A stretch of 64,000 nt of DNA from NCBI GenBank assembly GCA_963786395.1, contig CAWAZD010000017.1, forward strand, positions 124,001 to 188,000. The letters run 5' to 3'. Numbering within the stretch: the stretch's first letter is position 1; every line of letters starts with the position of its first letter. This document shows positions 37,505 through 47,460 of the stretch, piece after piece. Position numbers and translations under genes: made by a program. The stretch comes from Fen-1301 sp963786395. GTDB lineage: Bacteria > Bacteroidota > Ignavibacteria > Ignavibacteriales > Ignavibacteriaceae. Below the pieces are notes generated by a model. It searched no databases. It was given only the letters and a program-made list of their open reading frames with translations, and was not told where the DNA came from.

Positions 37505-37547
37505 ACCCGCTAAAGACCTGCTAAATCCCGCTAAATACCCGCTAAAA
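37505..37547. repeat. Array of four 10-11-bp degenerate direct repeats (locus 5)
   Basis: Units are ACCCGCTAAAG, ACCTGCTAAAT, CCCGCTAAAT, ACCCGCTAAAA. It lies in the 37318-37885 gap, which otherwise holds only the hairpin at 37833. Confidence 0.75.
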
Positions 37548-37832
37548 TAAGGACTAGACCATATTTAGAAAGGGTCGAGATAGTATCATCCTAAACCCGG
37601 TACAAACTTAGAAGCAACTTGCAGAGTGCGGGAATAATGGGGATAATATGATTTAATGCGGAAATTCTATGAATTGATTACCATTTATGCTTATGAATGG
37701 TTGGCTGGCGAATTATAGAGGTTCCTAATTACTTTAGTTTTATGGAAAGGAAACCCGAGAGGGCTAAGTGTTTATAAAACAAGGAGATATGGGGATATTT
37801 TGATACCCTTTATGGAAAAAATTATGGGACTT

Positions 37833-37850
37833 GGCGGAGTAATCTCCGCC
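37833..37850 (-). terminator. GGCGGAG/CTCCGCC hairpin downstream of the 1003-residue repeat protein
   Basis: GGCGGAG and CTCCGCC form a stem around TAAT, 36 bases after the gene end, within GACTTGGCGGAGTAATCTCC. The same repeated hairpin lies at 41224-41245 after the next surface-protein gene. Confidence 0.5.
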
Positions 37851-37885
37851 CCACCTATTTGATATACTTATTCTTAGCTTGCTGC

Positions 37886-40800
37886 CTACTTTATAAGCAT
37901 CATCTTCTTAATCATTGAAAAGTTCTTTCCTGTCGACTGATTAACAGCGGATAAACGATAAACATAAATACCAGAGGATAAATTAGATGCTCCGAAATTT
38001 AAGGTATAATATCCTGCTGACTGAGCCTGATTTACAAGTTCAACAACCTTCTGGCCAACTATATTGTAGATGTCCAGAACAACTTTAGCATCTAAAGGTA
38101 ACTGGTAATCTATCTTTGTTGAAGGATTAAAAGGATTGGGATAATTCTGGCTTATAGCAAAGTCTTTAGGAATTGCTACCGTAGCATTTTCTATACTGCT
38201 GTATTGGTATGTGCCGTCATTATCAATCATTTTTATTCTGTATTGATATCTTCCTGATTGAAGATTCATATCGGTACAGGAATAATATTTTGGGGAATTA
38301 CTTGAACCCGCAGCTTTAACACTTCCGATAGCAGTCCATGAGGCAATTTCATTATTGTTTAAGACAGATCTTTCAATATCAAATTTATTGCTGTTTATTT
38401 CTGATTTGGTTGTCCATTTAAGGTTTATATCTCTACCGGCAGTATTAGAGGTAAAGGAGGATAATTCTACGGGGAGAGGATTATTCGGATATGTGAAAGT
38501 TCCGATACAGAAGGCTATTGTAGTATTATTAAGGCCAATAAAACCTCCTCCCAGAAATACCTTATTATCTGCAGGGTTAATTTTAATTGTAGAAACAAAT
38601 CCCCATACACCATTATCAGCTGCAGACAAACTGCTGCCATCCCATTTGGCTATGTTATTTGCTGGGGTGGTACCATCGCCAAGAAAAGAAAATAATCCCC
38701 CCACATAAACACCGCTGCCGCTAACGGCAATAGACATTACCTGACCATCTACTCCGTTAGAAGCACCGCCTGGTAAGGTTGACCATGTGCCGGTAGTAGT
38801 GTTCCATTTGGCGATGCAATTTGCTGAGGTGGTACCGTCGCCAAGTGTATTAAACAATCCGCCCACATAAACATCGCTGCCGTTTGTGGCTATTGCTAAA
38901 ACGATATTATTTACTCCATTAGACGCTCCGCTTGTTAATGTTGACCAGGTCGTGCCGTTCCATTTTGCTATGCCGTTTGCAGAGGTTGTTCCGTCTCCAA
39001 GTTGATTAAAAAATCCTCCCACATAAACATCACTACCGTTTGTAGCTACTGCATAAACGTCATTATTTACTCCGTTAGATTCTCCGCTTGCTAATGTTGA
39101 CCATGTGCCGGTAGTAGTGTTCCATTTGGCGATGCAATTTGCTGAGGTGGTACCGTCGCCAAGTGTATTAAACAATCCGCCCACATAAACATCGCTGCCG
39201 CTAACGGCAATTGCATGGACCTGATCATTTACTCCGTTAGATGCACCGCTTGTTAATGTTGACCATGTGCCGGTAGTAGTATTCCATTTAGCTATGTTAT
39301 TTGCTGAGGTGGTACCATCGCCAAGTAAAGTAAATTGCCCACCTACATAAACATCACTGCCACAGACAGCAATTGCATACACGTAATCATTTACTCCGTT
39401 AGAAGCCCCAATTGGTAAGGTTGACCATGTGCTGGTAACAGTGTTCCATTTGGCTATGTAATTTGCTGATGCACCGCTGGCAAGTTGATTAAAATACCCT
39501 CCTACATAAACATCACTACCGCTAATTGCAATTGCAGTGACCAAAGCATTTACTCCGTTACTACCGCTGCCTACGGCAGACCAGGCACTGCCATTCCATT
39601 TGGCAATATTATTAGCCCCGGGCGCGTTGTCGTCAATGTAATTAAAAAATCCACCTGTATAAACATCGGTTCCGTTAACGGCTATTGCAGTAATTTCATA
39701 TTCTATTCCATATCTGCTTGCTAAGTTGGACCATTCGGTGCCATTCCATTTGTCTACACTATTAGCATAGTTTTCGTGGGTGTCATATGACTCCCCACCC
39801 ACATAAACATCACTGCCGCTAACGGCAATTGCAGATACATTATACGCTACTCCATTATTGACGCTGCCTGTCAGGGCAGACCAGGTGGTGCCATTCCATT
39901 TGGCTATGTGATTTGCTGAGGTGGTTCCGTCGCCAAGCGTAGTAAAAACTCCGCCCACATAAACATCACTGCCGCTTGTGGCTATAGCACAAACGGCATA
40001 ATTTACTCCATTAGATACTCCGCTTGCTAATGTTGACCATGAGGTGCCGTTCCATTTCGCTATGTGATTTGCTGATGAACCGTCAGCAAGTGTTTCAAAC
40101 GATCCACCCACATAAACATCGCTGCCGCTAACGGCAATTGCCGAGACGTCATGGTTTACTCCGTTAGATTCTCCGCTTGCTAATGTTGACCATGTGCTGG
40201 TAGTAGTGTTCCATTTGGCAATGTAATTTGCTGAGGTGGTACCGTCGCCAAGCATAGTAAATGCTCCACCCACATAAACATCGCTGCCGCTAACGGCAAT
40301 AGACATTACCGAACTATCTACTCCGTTAGAAGCTCCGCTTGCTAATGTTGACCATGTGCTGGTAATAGTGTTCCATTTGGCTATGTAATTTGCTGAGGTG
40401 GTACCGTCGCCAAGCGTAGTAAAAACTCCGCCCACATAAACATCATTGCCGCTAATTGCAATTGCTGTGACCTCACCACCATTTACTCCGTTAATGGCAC
40501 CGCTTGTTAATGCTGACCATGAGGTGCCGTTCCATTTGGCTATACAATTAGCTTGAATATCACTCACTAAACCGATTGATCCGCCGACATAGATATTACC
40601 GCTTTCATCCACCGCCATTGACAAAACAGCTCCCACGGTTCCATTACGACCTGACCCCACAGATGCCCACTCATAAGATGAAGTCCCCTGAGGAGAGTTT
40701 ATTTTTGAGAATATTGGTTCTTTGTTTTTACCGTAAGTCATTTTATAACCTTTAGTATTAAAAGAACCTTTAGTGTTAGGTTTTATAACACCTGTTCGGT

Positions 40801-40897
40801 CAAGTATTTCTCCAACGCTTTTATTGGAAATGTCTTGCGAATAAAGATTTAAGAAACATACGGAAAGGACAATTAGGATAGTATATATTTGCTTCAA
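37886..40897 (-). CDS. Large exported repeat (propeller-like) protein with T9SS sorting domain
   Basis: The 1003-residue protein has a signal peptide (MKQIYTILIVLSVCFLNLYS). About 13 tandem units of roughly 45-47 residues follow, each built on a core like SGSDVYVGGVFTTLGDGTTS then ANYIAKWN...WSTLASGASNGVN. After a PVELSSFTSNTAGRDINLKW linker (fibronectin-like) comes a T9SS type A tail (AISQNYPNPFNPSTKIDYQL; SGIYVYRL). Thirteen or fourteen units could make two seven-bladed propellers; this is inference. Adjacent repeats are very similar in DNA, so copy number may vary. Predicted surface protein of unknown ligand. Confidence 0.88.
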   Translation of the reverse strand: MKQIYTILIVLSVCFLNLYSQDISNKSVGEILDRTGVIKPNTKGSFNTKGYKMTYGKNKEPIFSKINSPQGTSSYEWASVGSGRNGTVGAVLSMAVDESGNIYVGGSIGLVSDIQANCIAKWNGTSWSALTSGAINGVNGGEVTAIAISGNDVYVGGVFTTLGDGTTSANYIAKWNTITSTWSTLASGASNGVDSSVMSIAVSGSDVYVGGAFTMLGDGTTSANYIAKWNTTTSTWSTLASGESNGVNHDVSAIAVSGSDVYVGGSFETLADGSSANHIAKWNGTSWSTLASGVSNGVNYAVCAIATSGSDVYVGGVFTTLGDGTTSANHIAKWNGTTWSALTGSVNNGVAYNVSAIAVSGSDVYVGGESYDTHENYANSVDKWNGTEWSNLASRYGIEYEITAIAVNGTDVYTGGFFNYIDDNAPGANNIAKWNGSAWSAVGSGSNGVNALVTAIAISGSDVYVGGYFNQLASGASANYIAKWNTVTSTWSTLPIGASNGVNDYVYAIAVCGSDVYVGGQFTLLGDGTTSANNIAKWNTTTGTWSTLTSGASNGVNDQVHAIAVSGSDVYVGGLFNTLGDGTTSANCIAKWNTTTGTWSTLASGESNGVNNDVYAVATNGSDVYVGGFFNQLGDGTTSANGIAKWNGTTWSTLTSGASNGVNNIVLAIATNGSDVYVGGLFNTLGDGTTSANCIAKWNTTTGTWSTLPGGASNGVDGQVMSIAVSGSGVYVGGLFSFLGDGTTPANNIAKWDGSSLSAADNGVWGFVSTIKINPADNKVFLGGGFIGLNNTTIAFCIGTFTYPNNPLPVELSSFTSNTAGRDINLKWTTKSEINSNKFDIERSVLNNNEIASWTAIGSVKAAGSSNSPKYYSCTDMNLQSGRYQYRIKMIDNDGTYQYSSIENATVAIPKDFAISQNYPNPFNPSTKIDYQLPLDAKVVLDIYNIVGQKVVELVNQAQSAGYYTLNFGASNLSSGIYVYRLSAVNQSTGKNFSMIKKMMLIK

Positions 40898-41280
40898 GAA
40901 AAACCTCCTGCAAATTAACCGGTTTATAAATACCTTATGCTAATCAAAACAGAAAATTATCTTGGTCGCATCTCGATTACTAAGAAAGTAACCCCAATAT
41001 AACAAAGTTTCAATCATTTATTTGCAAAATCCAAACAAAATCAAAACTATGGAAAAAACTATGGAAGCCATCCGCAACTCCTTATATAACAACATGTTAA
41101 CTTTTCAGAAATCTGACTCTTAATCAGCAGGTCAGGTAGTAAGTGAAATCCAAAAAGGGATAAGTTTCACATTTCGATTATAAACGACTATTGGCTTTAG
41201 AGTTTTGCCATGATGGGAGACTTGGCGGAGTCGCAACTCTCCGCCTCACTCAATTAGATATTCCCAAGTTTAGACTGGCA
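40898..41280. other. Intergenic gap with one repeated hairpin
   Basis: The gap holds a GGCGGAG/CTCCGCC hairpin at 41224-41245 (GGCGGAGTCGCAACTCTCCG), a likely terminator for the upstream minus-strand gene at 41281-43920 and related to the hairpin at 37833. Nothing else is recognised. Confidence 0.5.
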
Positions 41281-43920
41281 CTATTTCATAAGTGCCATCT
41301 TCTTAACCTGGTTGAAGGTCCCGGCTTCAACTTTGTAAAAATATATTCCGCTTGAGAGACCGGTTCCATCAAATTTAACAGTATAATTCCCTGGTTCCTG
41401 AAATTGGTTAACTAATGTTCTAACCAATTCTCCCTTTACATTAAAGACAGATACTTTAACATTTGTTGCATTGGGAATTGAATACTTAATTTCTGTTGAA
41501 GGATTAAATGGATTCGGATAATTCTGCGATAATTCAAAGTTAACCGGAATATTTGAATTTACCTCAGGCTGCACAGACGTAGCTATTGATGTTTTAAATG
41601 CACTCCGCCCATGTGTAAAAGCAAACATATTATTTGTTCCCTGCTGATAGACAAGCTCGTCGACAGGTACAAATGACGGCATACCAGATGAAGCTGATGT
41701 CCAATTCGCTCCCCCGTTTGTTGATTGATATATTCCGATTTCTGTACCGATGTATAATGTAGAATTATTTAAATTATCAACTAATAAAGTATGAACAGGA
41801 ACATCGGGCAAATCTCCTGAAATATCAGTCCAGGTAGTTCCCTGGTTACTTGAAAACCAAATATGTTTTGTGGGAAAAACATTATTGTTATTATATCCTG
41901 AATAACATGCATAAATATTCTGTTGATTTGTTGGATCGATGGTTATCCTTCTCACGTAAGCTAAATTATTTCCGAAGGGAGAAATATCTGTCCACGTATT
42001 TATTCCGGCAGCCGGATTTAATGCCGTACAAATATAAATATGTCCATCGGTTGTCCCGGCAAATGCCAGAAACGGTGAAGCTGAATTTGCTATTGCAAGT
42101 GCACTCACTTTAGTGGTTGCAAGTGCATTACTTACCTGTGTCCAGGTGCCGGCAGAATTTACAGTTGCCCAGACTTTGTTTGAACCCGCAAGCAGAACTG
42201 ATGAATTCTGTTTGTCCATTACAAAAGGAGAAATAAACAGACTGTTGGTAGAATTTTTTGCATCCGCCATACCCGAAATACATTCAGTCCAGTTATTTCC
42301 GCCGTCAGTAGATTTGCTCATATCCAGATAGACATATTCTTCATAAGAAACTAAAGAATTTGTCTGGTCCTGTGCAGCATACCCTCCATCTCCTCCAAAG
42401 ACTTCATTCCAGCTTGTGCCCAAAACATATTTCAAATGTCCATTGTCCTGAGCTCCACCGGAATATATTGTGCCTGTAGGATAAACTGATCCTCCGTAAA
42501 ACTGAGTAATGGCAAGATTATTATTTAAACTAGTCCAGTTAGAACCACCGTTTGTGGTTTTTTGAATGCCTCCATCATCTCCGAGGTAAACCACATTATT
42601 TGAAACAGGATCAAATACTATTGCGTGATGATCTCCATGAACCTCTGGCGTTCCGTAATATGAGTTCCAATAAGTTAACTGAAACCAGGATGCACCACCA
42701 TCAGTTGACTTCATCATCTCAACACCACCGGCATAAATATTATTTGAATTAAATGGATCAACAGCAATTACATTATCATACCATCCCTGTGTACCTAAAA
42801 AAGATGCGGTTGTAGTTGAGGTAGCACCGGTAGAGGATATGTTCCCCGGTTTTGTTAAAGCATTCCAGGTAGCGCCTGCATCAGTTGTTTTAAATATTCC
42901 CGCTAATCCATAATCGGGAGAACTATAATTAGAGGATTCGATTTGCGCATACGCAGTGTTAGGATTATTTGGATCTTTGGCAAATGCAATTCTTCTGTAG
43001 TTGGCAGTAGGAAGGTTGGCTGTTATTTTATTCCAGGTGCTTCCACCATCAGTTGTTCTGTAAATACCACCATTTGTAGATCCGTTCAAACCGGTTGAAA
43101 AAATAATGGTACTTGAAGTAAAGGGAATTACATCATCGCCATTAAAATAATTAGTTGATGTTGAAAGCGGACTAATGGCACTCCATGAAGTACCGCCATC
43201 AGTGGATTTATAAAGTCCTCCGTTTGTATAATAATTCCCTGCCCCATCCTTTCTTTTATAAGCATAGGTCACTGCATAAAGATTACCTGATGGATCAAAT
43301 GCCAATGCCCTTACATTACTGAAATTCCATATATTGATGCCAATTGTACTCGGAAGCAATGCCCAGGTTTCTCCGAAATCAGTTGATTTATATATTCCGC
43401 TTCCATAAACATAATCTGAATTATTCCATCCTTCTCCTGAACCGGCATAAACAATATTATCATTCGAAGGATCCTTAACCATAGAACCTATAGCTAATTG
43501 TGTCCCATTATCTAATTTAGGTATCCAGGATGTTCCTCCATTAGTTGTTTTCCATATTCCGCCGGAAACTGCACCGACTAAGATATTTTTTGTATTTGCC
43601 GAACTTACAATAATTGACCTGATCCTGCCTCCTATATTCCCCGGACCAATAGGAGTCCATGTGGAAATTCCATTTGTCTTCCTAAGTTTATTCGCAGGCA
43701 TAAGTTTTTTCATTGTATAGTCAATTGCATTCATTCTTGACTGTGGATCAACATAACCTTTATTCCCGGCAATCATTTCAAATCTAAACTGTTCGGCTCC
43801 ATAAGGATTATCCCTGTCACCCTGCATAGGTTTAGGCGGTAAATTTTGATTCTTATTAAATATAAAAAACGTAGATAAGGAGATAAACAAGACAACAACT
43901 AGTTTGCTTATTTTGTTCAT
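41281..43920 (-). CDS. VPS10/BNR-repeat exported protein with T9SS sorting domain
   Basis: The 879-residue protein starts with a hydrophobic signal (LVVVLFISLSTFFIF). It contains many sortilin/BNR-type repeats: SGGIWKTTNGGTSWIPK, GIYKSTDFGETWALLP, GGLYKSTDGGTSWSAI, IFKTTDAGATWNAL and GIYQSTNGGANWTSAS. It ends in a T9SS type A domain (LSQNYPNPFNPSTEIKYS; SGIYFYKVEAG). The repeats form beta propellers seen in sialidases and glycosidases; no catalytic domain is evident. It is probably displayed or released at the cell surface. It lies beside another T9SS substrate but with 0.38 kb between. Confidence 0.9.
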   Translation of the reverse strand: MNKISKLVVVLFISLSTFFIFNKNQNLPPKPMQGDRDNPYGAEQFRFEMIAGNKGYVDPQSRMNAIDYTMKKLMPANKLRKTNGISTWTPIGPGNIGGRIRSIIVSSANTKNILVGAVSGGIWKTTNGGTSWIPKLDNGTQLAIGSMVKDPSNDNIVYAGSGEGWNNSDYVYGSGIYKSTDFGETWALLPSTIGINIWNFSNVRALAFDPSGNLYAVTYAYKRKDGAGNYYTNGGLYKSTDGGTSWSAISPLSTSTNYFNGDDVIPFTSSTIIFSTGLNGSTNGGIYRTTDGGSTWNKITANLPTANYRRIAFAKDPNNPNTAYAQIESSNYSSPDYGLAGIFKTTDAGATWNALTKPGNISSTGATSTTTASFLGTQGWYDNVIAVDPFNSNNIYAGGVEMMKSTDGGASWFQLTYWNSYYGTPEVHGDHHAIVFDPVSNNVVYLGDDGGIQKTTNGGSNWTSLNNNLAITQFYGGSVYPTGTIYSGGAQDNGHLKYVLGTSWNEVFGGDGGYAAQDQTNSLVSYEEYVYLDMSKSTDGGNNWTECISGMADAKNSTNSLFISPFVMDKQNSSVLLAGSNKVWATVNSAGTWTQVSNALATTKVSALAIANSASPFLAFAGTTDGHIYICTALNPAAGINTWTDISPFGNNLAYVRRITIDPTNQQNIYACYSGYNNNNVFPTKHIWFSSNQGTTWTDISGDLPDVPVHTLLVDNLNNSTLYIGTEIGIYQSTNGGANWTSASSGMPSFVPVDELVYQQGTNNMFAFTHGRSAFKTSIATSVQPEVNSNIPVNFELSQNYPNPFNPSTEIKYSIPNATNVKVSVFNVKGELVRTLVNQFQEPGNYTVKFDGTGLSSGIYFYKVEAGTFNQVKKMALMK

Positions 43921-44091
43921 ATTAATTTCCGATTATAATAAAGTGGTATAAATTAATTAACTAATTAACTTAAAAGCTATATTAAAATAATATGGGGGAA
44001 TTTTTATGACCTGGGACAAGATTTGGAGTATTTAGGGGATCGCCCCCGACACCCCAGAAAAAATAACTAATTCCGGTTAGACATTGATTCA

Positions 44092-44174
44092 TGGGATCCC
44101 CGCTTTCGCGGGGATGACAATATATTAGGGAGTGACAACTTAAGAAATGGATTCCCGCCTTCGCGGGAATGACA
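44092..44174. repeat. Two REP-like hairpins
   Basis: Copies at 44092-44119 (TGGGATCCCCGCTTTCGCGG and end GATGACA) and 44148-44174 (TGGATTCCCGCCTTCGCGGG and end AATGACA). The stem substitution CCCCGC/GCGGGG versus CCCGCC/GGCGGG is compensatory. Further single copies are at 51276-51303 and, degenerate, at 54013-54042. Confidence 0.65.
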
Positions 44175-44187
44175 TTCGAGAGGATAA

Positions 44188-45021
44188 TTAATATTCCTGT
44201 GGGAGGGTTTTAAGATCCTTATATGAAAATACAGGACCGTCTTTACAAACATAAACAGTTCCGATATTGCATCTTCCGCATTTACCTAGACCGCATTTCA
44301 TTCTGTTTTCAAGAGTTGTAATAATATTCTCCTCAGTAAAACCAAGTTTCTCTAAAACAGGGAAAGTATATTTAATCATGATAGGAGGTCCGCAAATAAT
44401 TGCAACAGTATCCTTACTTGCTGGAGCTACTTTCTCAACTATCGTAGGAACAAATCCTACTTCTCCTTTCCAATCCGGTGTTTCACCGCCCGGATCAACT
44501 GTAACAACAGTTTTAATATCCGCCATTTGTTTCCAGTCTTCCAATTCATTTTTATAAACCAGGTCAGCCAACTGACCTTGCGCCATAAATAATTGTAATA
44601 TCTTTGAATTGATCTCTCAGATCAAGAACATTCCAGATTATACATCTAACAGGAGCCAGTCCAATACCGCCGGCAATAAAGACAACATTCTTTCCTTTCA
44701 TTTGTTCAATAGGGAAACTATTTCCATAAGGTCCGCGCAGTCCCATCGTATCGCCGACATTTAAGTTTAGTCATTGCATTGGTAACTTTACCGGCAAACT
44801 TAAAAGAACATTCAAGAATTCAGGTCGTGGTTGGAGAGGATGCAATACAAAATGTACATTCCCCTTCCCCGAATACAGAGTATTCAGCAAATTGCCCTGC
44901 TTTGAAAGCTAAAATTCTTCATCCGTTCAGGATCTTTAAATTGAAGTCTGAATGTCCTAATATCAGGAGTTTCATCAATAATATCTTTTATTTCTACAAG
45001 TTCAGGTTTATAAATATTCAT
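44188..45021 (-). pseudogene. flxA: FlxA-like FAD/NAD(P)-binding subunit, frameshifted
   Basis: Across three or more frames the minus strand reads MNIYKPELVEIKDIIDETPD, then AGQFAEYSVFGEGECTFCIA, then MGLRGPYGNSFPIEQMKGKN, GGIGLAPVRCIIWNVL, ICGPPIMIKYTFPVLEKLGF and the C-terminal cysteine motif MKCGLGKCGRCNIG. This is the ferredoxin-reductase-like subunit (AsrB/HydG type) that takes electrons from NADH in FlxABCD-HdrABC complexes. At least three single-base shifts break it as given. It is last in the hdrCBA-flxDCBA transcription unit. Confidence 0.7.
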
Positions 45022-45047
45022 TTCTTCCTCAATATCATTGAATTGTA

Positions 45048-46073
45048 TTAACTATTTTCAGCAAGAGAATTTATATCCTTCAATACCTGAAGAATATCCA
45101 GAGAAACGGGGCATCCTCTTGCGCATCTGCCGCATCCTGTACAAAGGATTTCATCAAATTTATCCATGATAATATTTGAATTTATGAGAATATCCTCTGG
45201 CGATATCTTTTTTCCTGATTGTCCCTTGGATTATGTCCTGATGCATGCTTTGTAAATAATGAGAACTGACAGCATCCCAGTTCTTAGCTCGTCTTCCTCA
45301 CAAGAACCGCATTGTTCATCGACTATATCAAAGCAATGACAGGTAGGGCAAACAAATGCACATTGAGCACAACCGAGACACATTTCACCTGCAGTATCCC
45401 AGAATTTATTTTCAAAGTTATTATCAAGCCAGGTCTTTACTTTATCATAATCAAAATGCTTCGGTATGCTTCTTTTCTTTCAAGAGGTTTATGTTTCTTC
45501 ATCGTCTTTCTCAAAATATTTAGTATATTCTTTTACAAAGGTTTCACCTTTGCAGTAACAGCCGTGACTTTGAAATAATTATTCTCAAGTGAAGTAAGAA
45601 AACATCTGAACCTTTAGTGTTTTCCGGTGATCCCTTAGTCGAAATGCAGAAACAGATATTCATCTTTGTAATGACATGACATACCGATTATTAAAGAGTT
45701 ATCATATCTCTTGTTAAAAAGATCATCTTTATAATCCCAGTTGAATACTTTACTTATTATAGGGAGCGCTGAAGCATCGCATGGTTTAGCACCAATAATC
45801 ACAATTCCCTTCTTATCTTCAATCGGATCAAAAAGATCGACACTGCTGTTATTTTGTTTATAATAAAAAATAGGTTCACTTTTAGGAAAGAAATATTCTT
45901 TGAAATGAGGAATCTGTAGGAGCTGCTTCTGGATGTAAAGAAACATCATTACCGGATGTTATTTCCTGATATTTGTTTTTCCCTTCGGGTATTCCGATTA
46001 CCCTGAATTCCTTTTCCAGCAATTCCGAAACTATTTTCTTAAAATTTTCTGTACTTATTATTAATTCTTCCAT
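45048..46073 (-). pseudogene. flxB: FlxB-like iron-sulfur subunit (AsrA-type), frameshifted
   Basis: The start MEELIISTENFKKIVSELLE is followed, in several frames, by GIVIIGAKPCDASALPIISK, LIIGMSCHYKDEY, GEMCLGCAQCAFVCPTCHCF, VDEQCGSC and LCTGCGRCARGCPVSL. It thus keeps both 4Fe-4S sets of AsrA/HydB-like subunits. At least five indels, both insertions and deletions (for example near 45903, 45672 and 45610), disrupt it. It begins nine bases after flxC ends and ends 26 bases before flxA begins. Confidence 0.65.
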
Positions 46074-46082
46074 TGCCGCTCC

Positions 46083-46946
46083 TTATTTAATAAAATCTTC
46101 TTTATCAGAAGTACTGTAGGAACCAATTAAAGTCGGCTCGTCTATGCTCATACCATGTCTATATCCGAATTCAGCATTAGCCACCATACCCATTTTTCTT
46201 GTGAGTAAAGTAAGCGGAATATCCATCGGGCAGGCTCTTTCACATTCATGGCACCCGATGCATCTACCTGCCATATGGAAAGCACGGATAATATTCCATG
46301 CAAAATTACCCCGTGGTGAAGCACTTGTATCGATCCATTGCGGTGTAGATTTTTCCGCAATGCATTGCTCGCAATAGCACATGGGACAAACCTGCCGGCA
46401 TGCATAACATTTAATACATTTTTCAAACTGAGCATTCCAGAAATCAAGTCTCTCTTCGGCAGTCATCTTCTCGATCTTTGCCATCAGTTCCTGCTGGTCA
46501 TCGTCAGTAAGATCGAATTCTTTTGACTCCTCAGCAATTGCATCAAAATAAGCAGGAGTTTTAGTCTGGCAATACTTACATTTAATCTGTGAGTTTTCTT
46601 TATTGAATTCAGCAGCAACATCTCTTACAACGCCGCTGCAGTTAACTCCAATAATATAAAGATCATCTCTCTTAACCTGGTTTTCCTGGATCAATGCGGT
46701 TACTGCTTTAAGATCGCATCCCTTAACTACAATTCCGATTTTACCTTCAAAGTTGTTTTTGAACCTTGTAATATATACTGCAAGATTATTTACAGCATGA
46801 TGATTAAAGACAAATTTTTCGGCATCCTCAGGTGTTCTTGCAATGAAAGGTTTTATTCTATTATTCTTATCCTCAGTATAGCCGATAATCAAACGGGCTT
46901 TCTTTTCGGTAATTATATCTTTACAGATTTGTTTCAGTGCATTCAT
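46083..46946 (-). CDS. flxC: FlxC-like 4Fe-4S / FrhB-like subunit, intact
   Basis: The 287-residue protein has an FrhB-like N-terminal half (GIVVKGCDLKAVTALIQENQ, GVNCSGVV) and eight further cysteines in two ferredoxin motifs, CIKCYACRQVCPMCYCEQC and CIGCHECERACPMD. It would pass electrons between the NADH-oxidising and HdrA flavin subunits. Its ATG overlaps the flxD stop (ATGA). Unlike both neighbours it has no frame break over 864 bases. Naming follows position in the flx-hdr cluster and is less certain than the complex itself. Confidence 0.75.
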   Translation of the reverse strand: MNALKQICKDIITEKKARLIIGYTEDKNNRIKPFIARTPEDAEKFVFNHHAVNNLAVYITRFKNNFEGKIGIVVKGCDLKAVTALIQENQVKRDDLYIIGVNCSGVVRDVAAEFNKENSQIKCKYCQTKTPAYFDAIAEESKEFDLTDDDQQELMAKIEKMTAEERLDFWNAQFEKCIKCYACRQVCPMCYCEQCIAEKSTPQWIDTSASPRGNFAWNIIRAFHMAGRCIGCHECERACPMDIPLTLLTRKMGMVANAEFGYRHGMSIDEPTLIGSYSTSDKEDFIK

Positions 46947-47418
46947 TTGGTGGAAACTCCTTCTCCCGTAGTAACAGGAATTTCAATTTCTTTATTTAAT
47001 CTTTTGAATTGTGTGAAAGGACCTTTTGCTCTGACGGCATCAATAACACCATCCACAACAGTCACCCATTTCTTCCCTTCAGAAGCAGAAACCCATGAAA
47101 AATGAAGTCGTTGTTGAATCAATTCCAACAAACTCAAGCAGATTCTGTGAAAATAATCCATCGTCTTCGAGCATGGAAATTACCGGCATTATAATGGCAA
47201 TCTCCCGGATGGCAGCCTGAAATCAATACACCATCTGCCCCATTTTCAAATGCTTTAATGATAAATAGAGGATCGATTCTGCCTGTACACGGCACACGTA
47301 TCAATTTTGCATTTGCTTGGCTGTTTTAACCGTGATGTACCTGCAAGATCTGCTCCCGTATATGTACACCAATTGCACACAAATGCGGCTATTTTCGGTT
47401 CAAATTTTTTTCTTCCAT
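46943..47418 (-). pseudogene. flxD: FlxD/MvhD-like subunit, frameshifted
   Basis: Pieced across frames the product reads KIAAFVCNWCTYTGADLAGT, IRVPCTGRIDPLFIIKAFEN, GADGVLISGCHPGDCHYNAG, LLEFVGIDS and HFSWVSASEGKKW. This is the MvhD family, a 2Fe-2S protein linking a hydrogenase or Flx module to HdrA. At least four single-base indels occur in 475 bases (an A lost near 47405; extra bases near 47308, 47190 and 47125). The start follows hdrA by about 40 bases. Confidence 0.72.
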
Positions 47419-47460
47419 AATGTTAATTTATTTCCTTACTAAACTCTGTAATTCGAATAA

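Noticed and set aside
38650..40580. Dense regularly spaced DNA repeats that could suggest a CRISPR-like array
   Set aside because: The repeats are about 135-140 bases long, in frame, and encode the 45-47-residue units of the large exported protein; there are no short repeats with unique spacers.
44779..45578. Plus-strand frames of 88-90 codons in the flx region
   Set aside because: They are antisense to the reconstructed flxA and flxB and have no family pattern.
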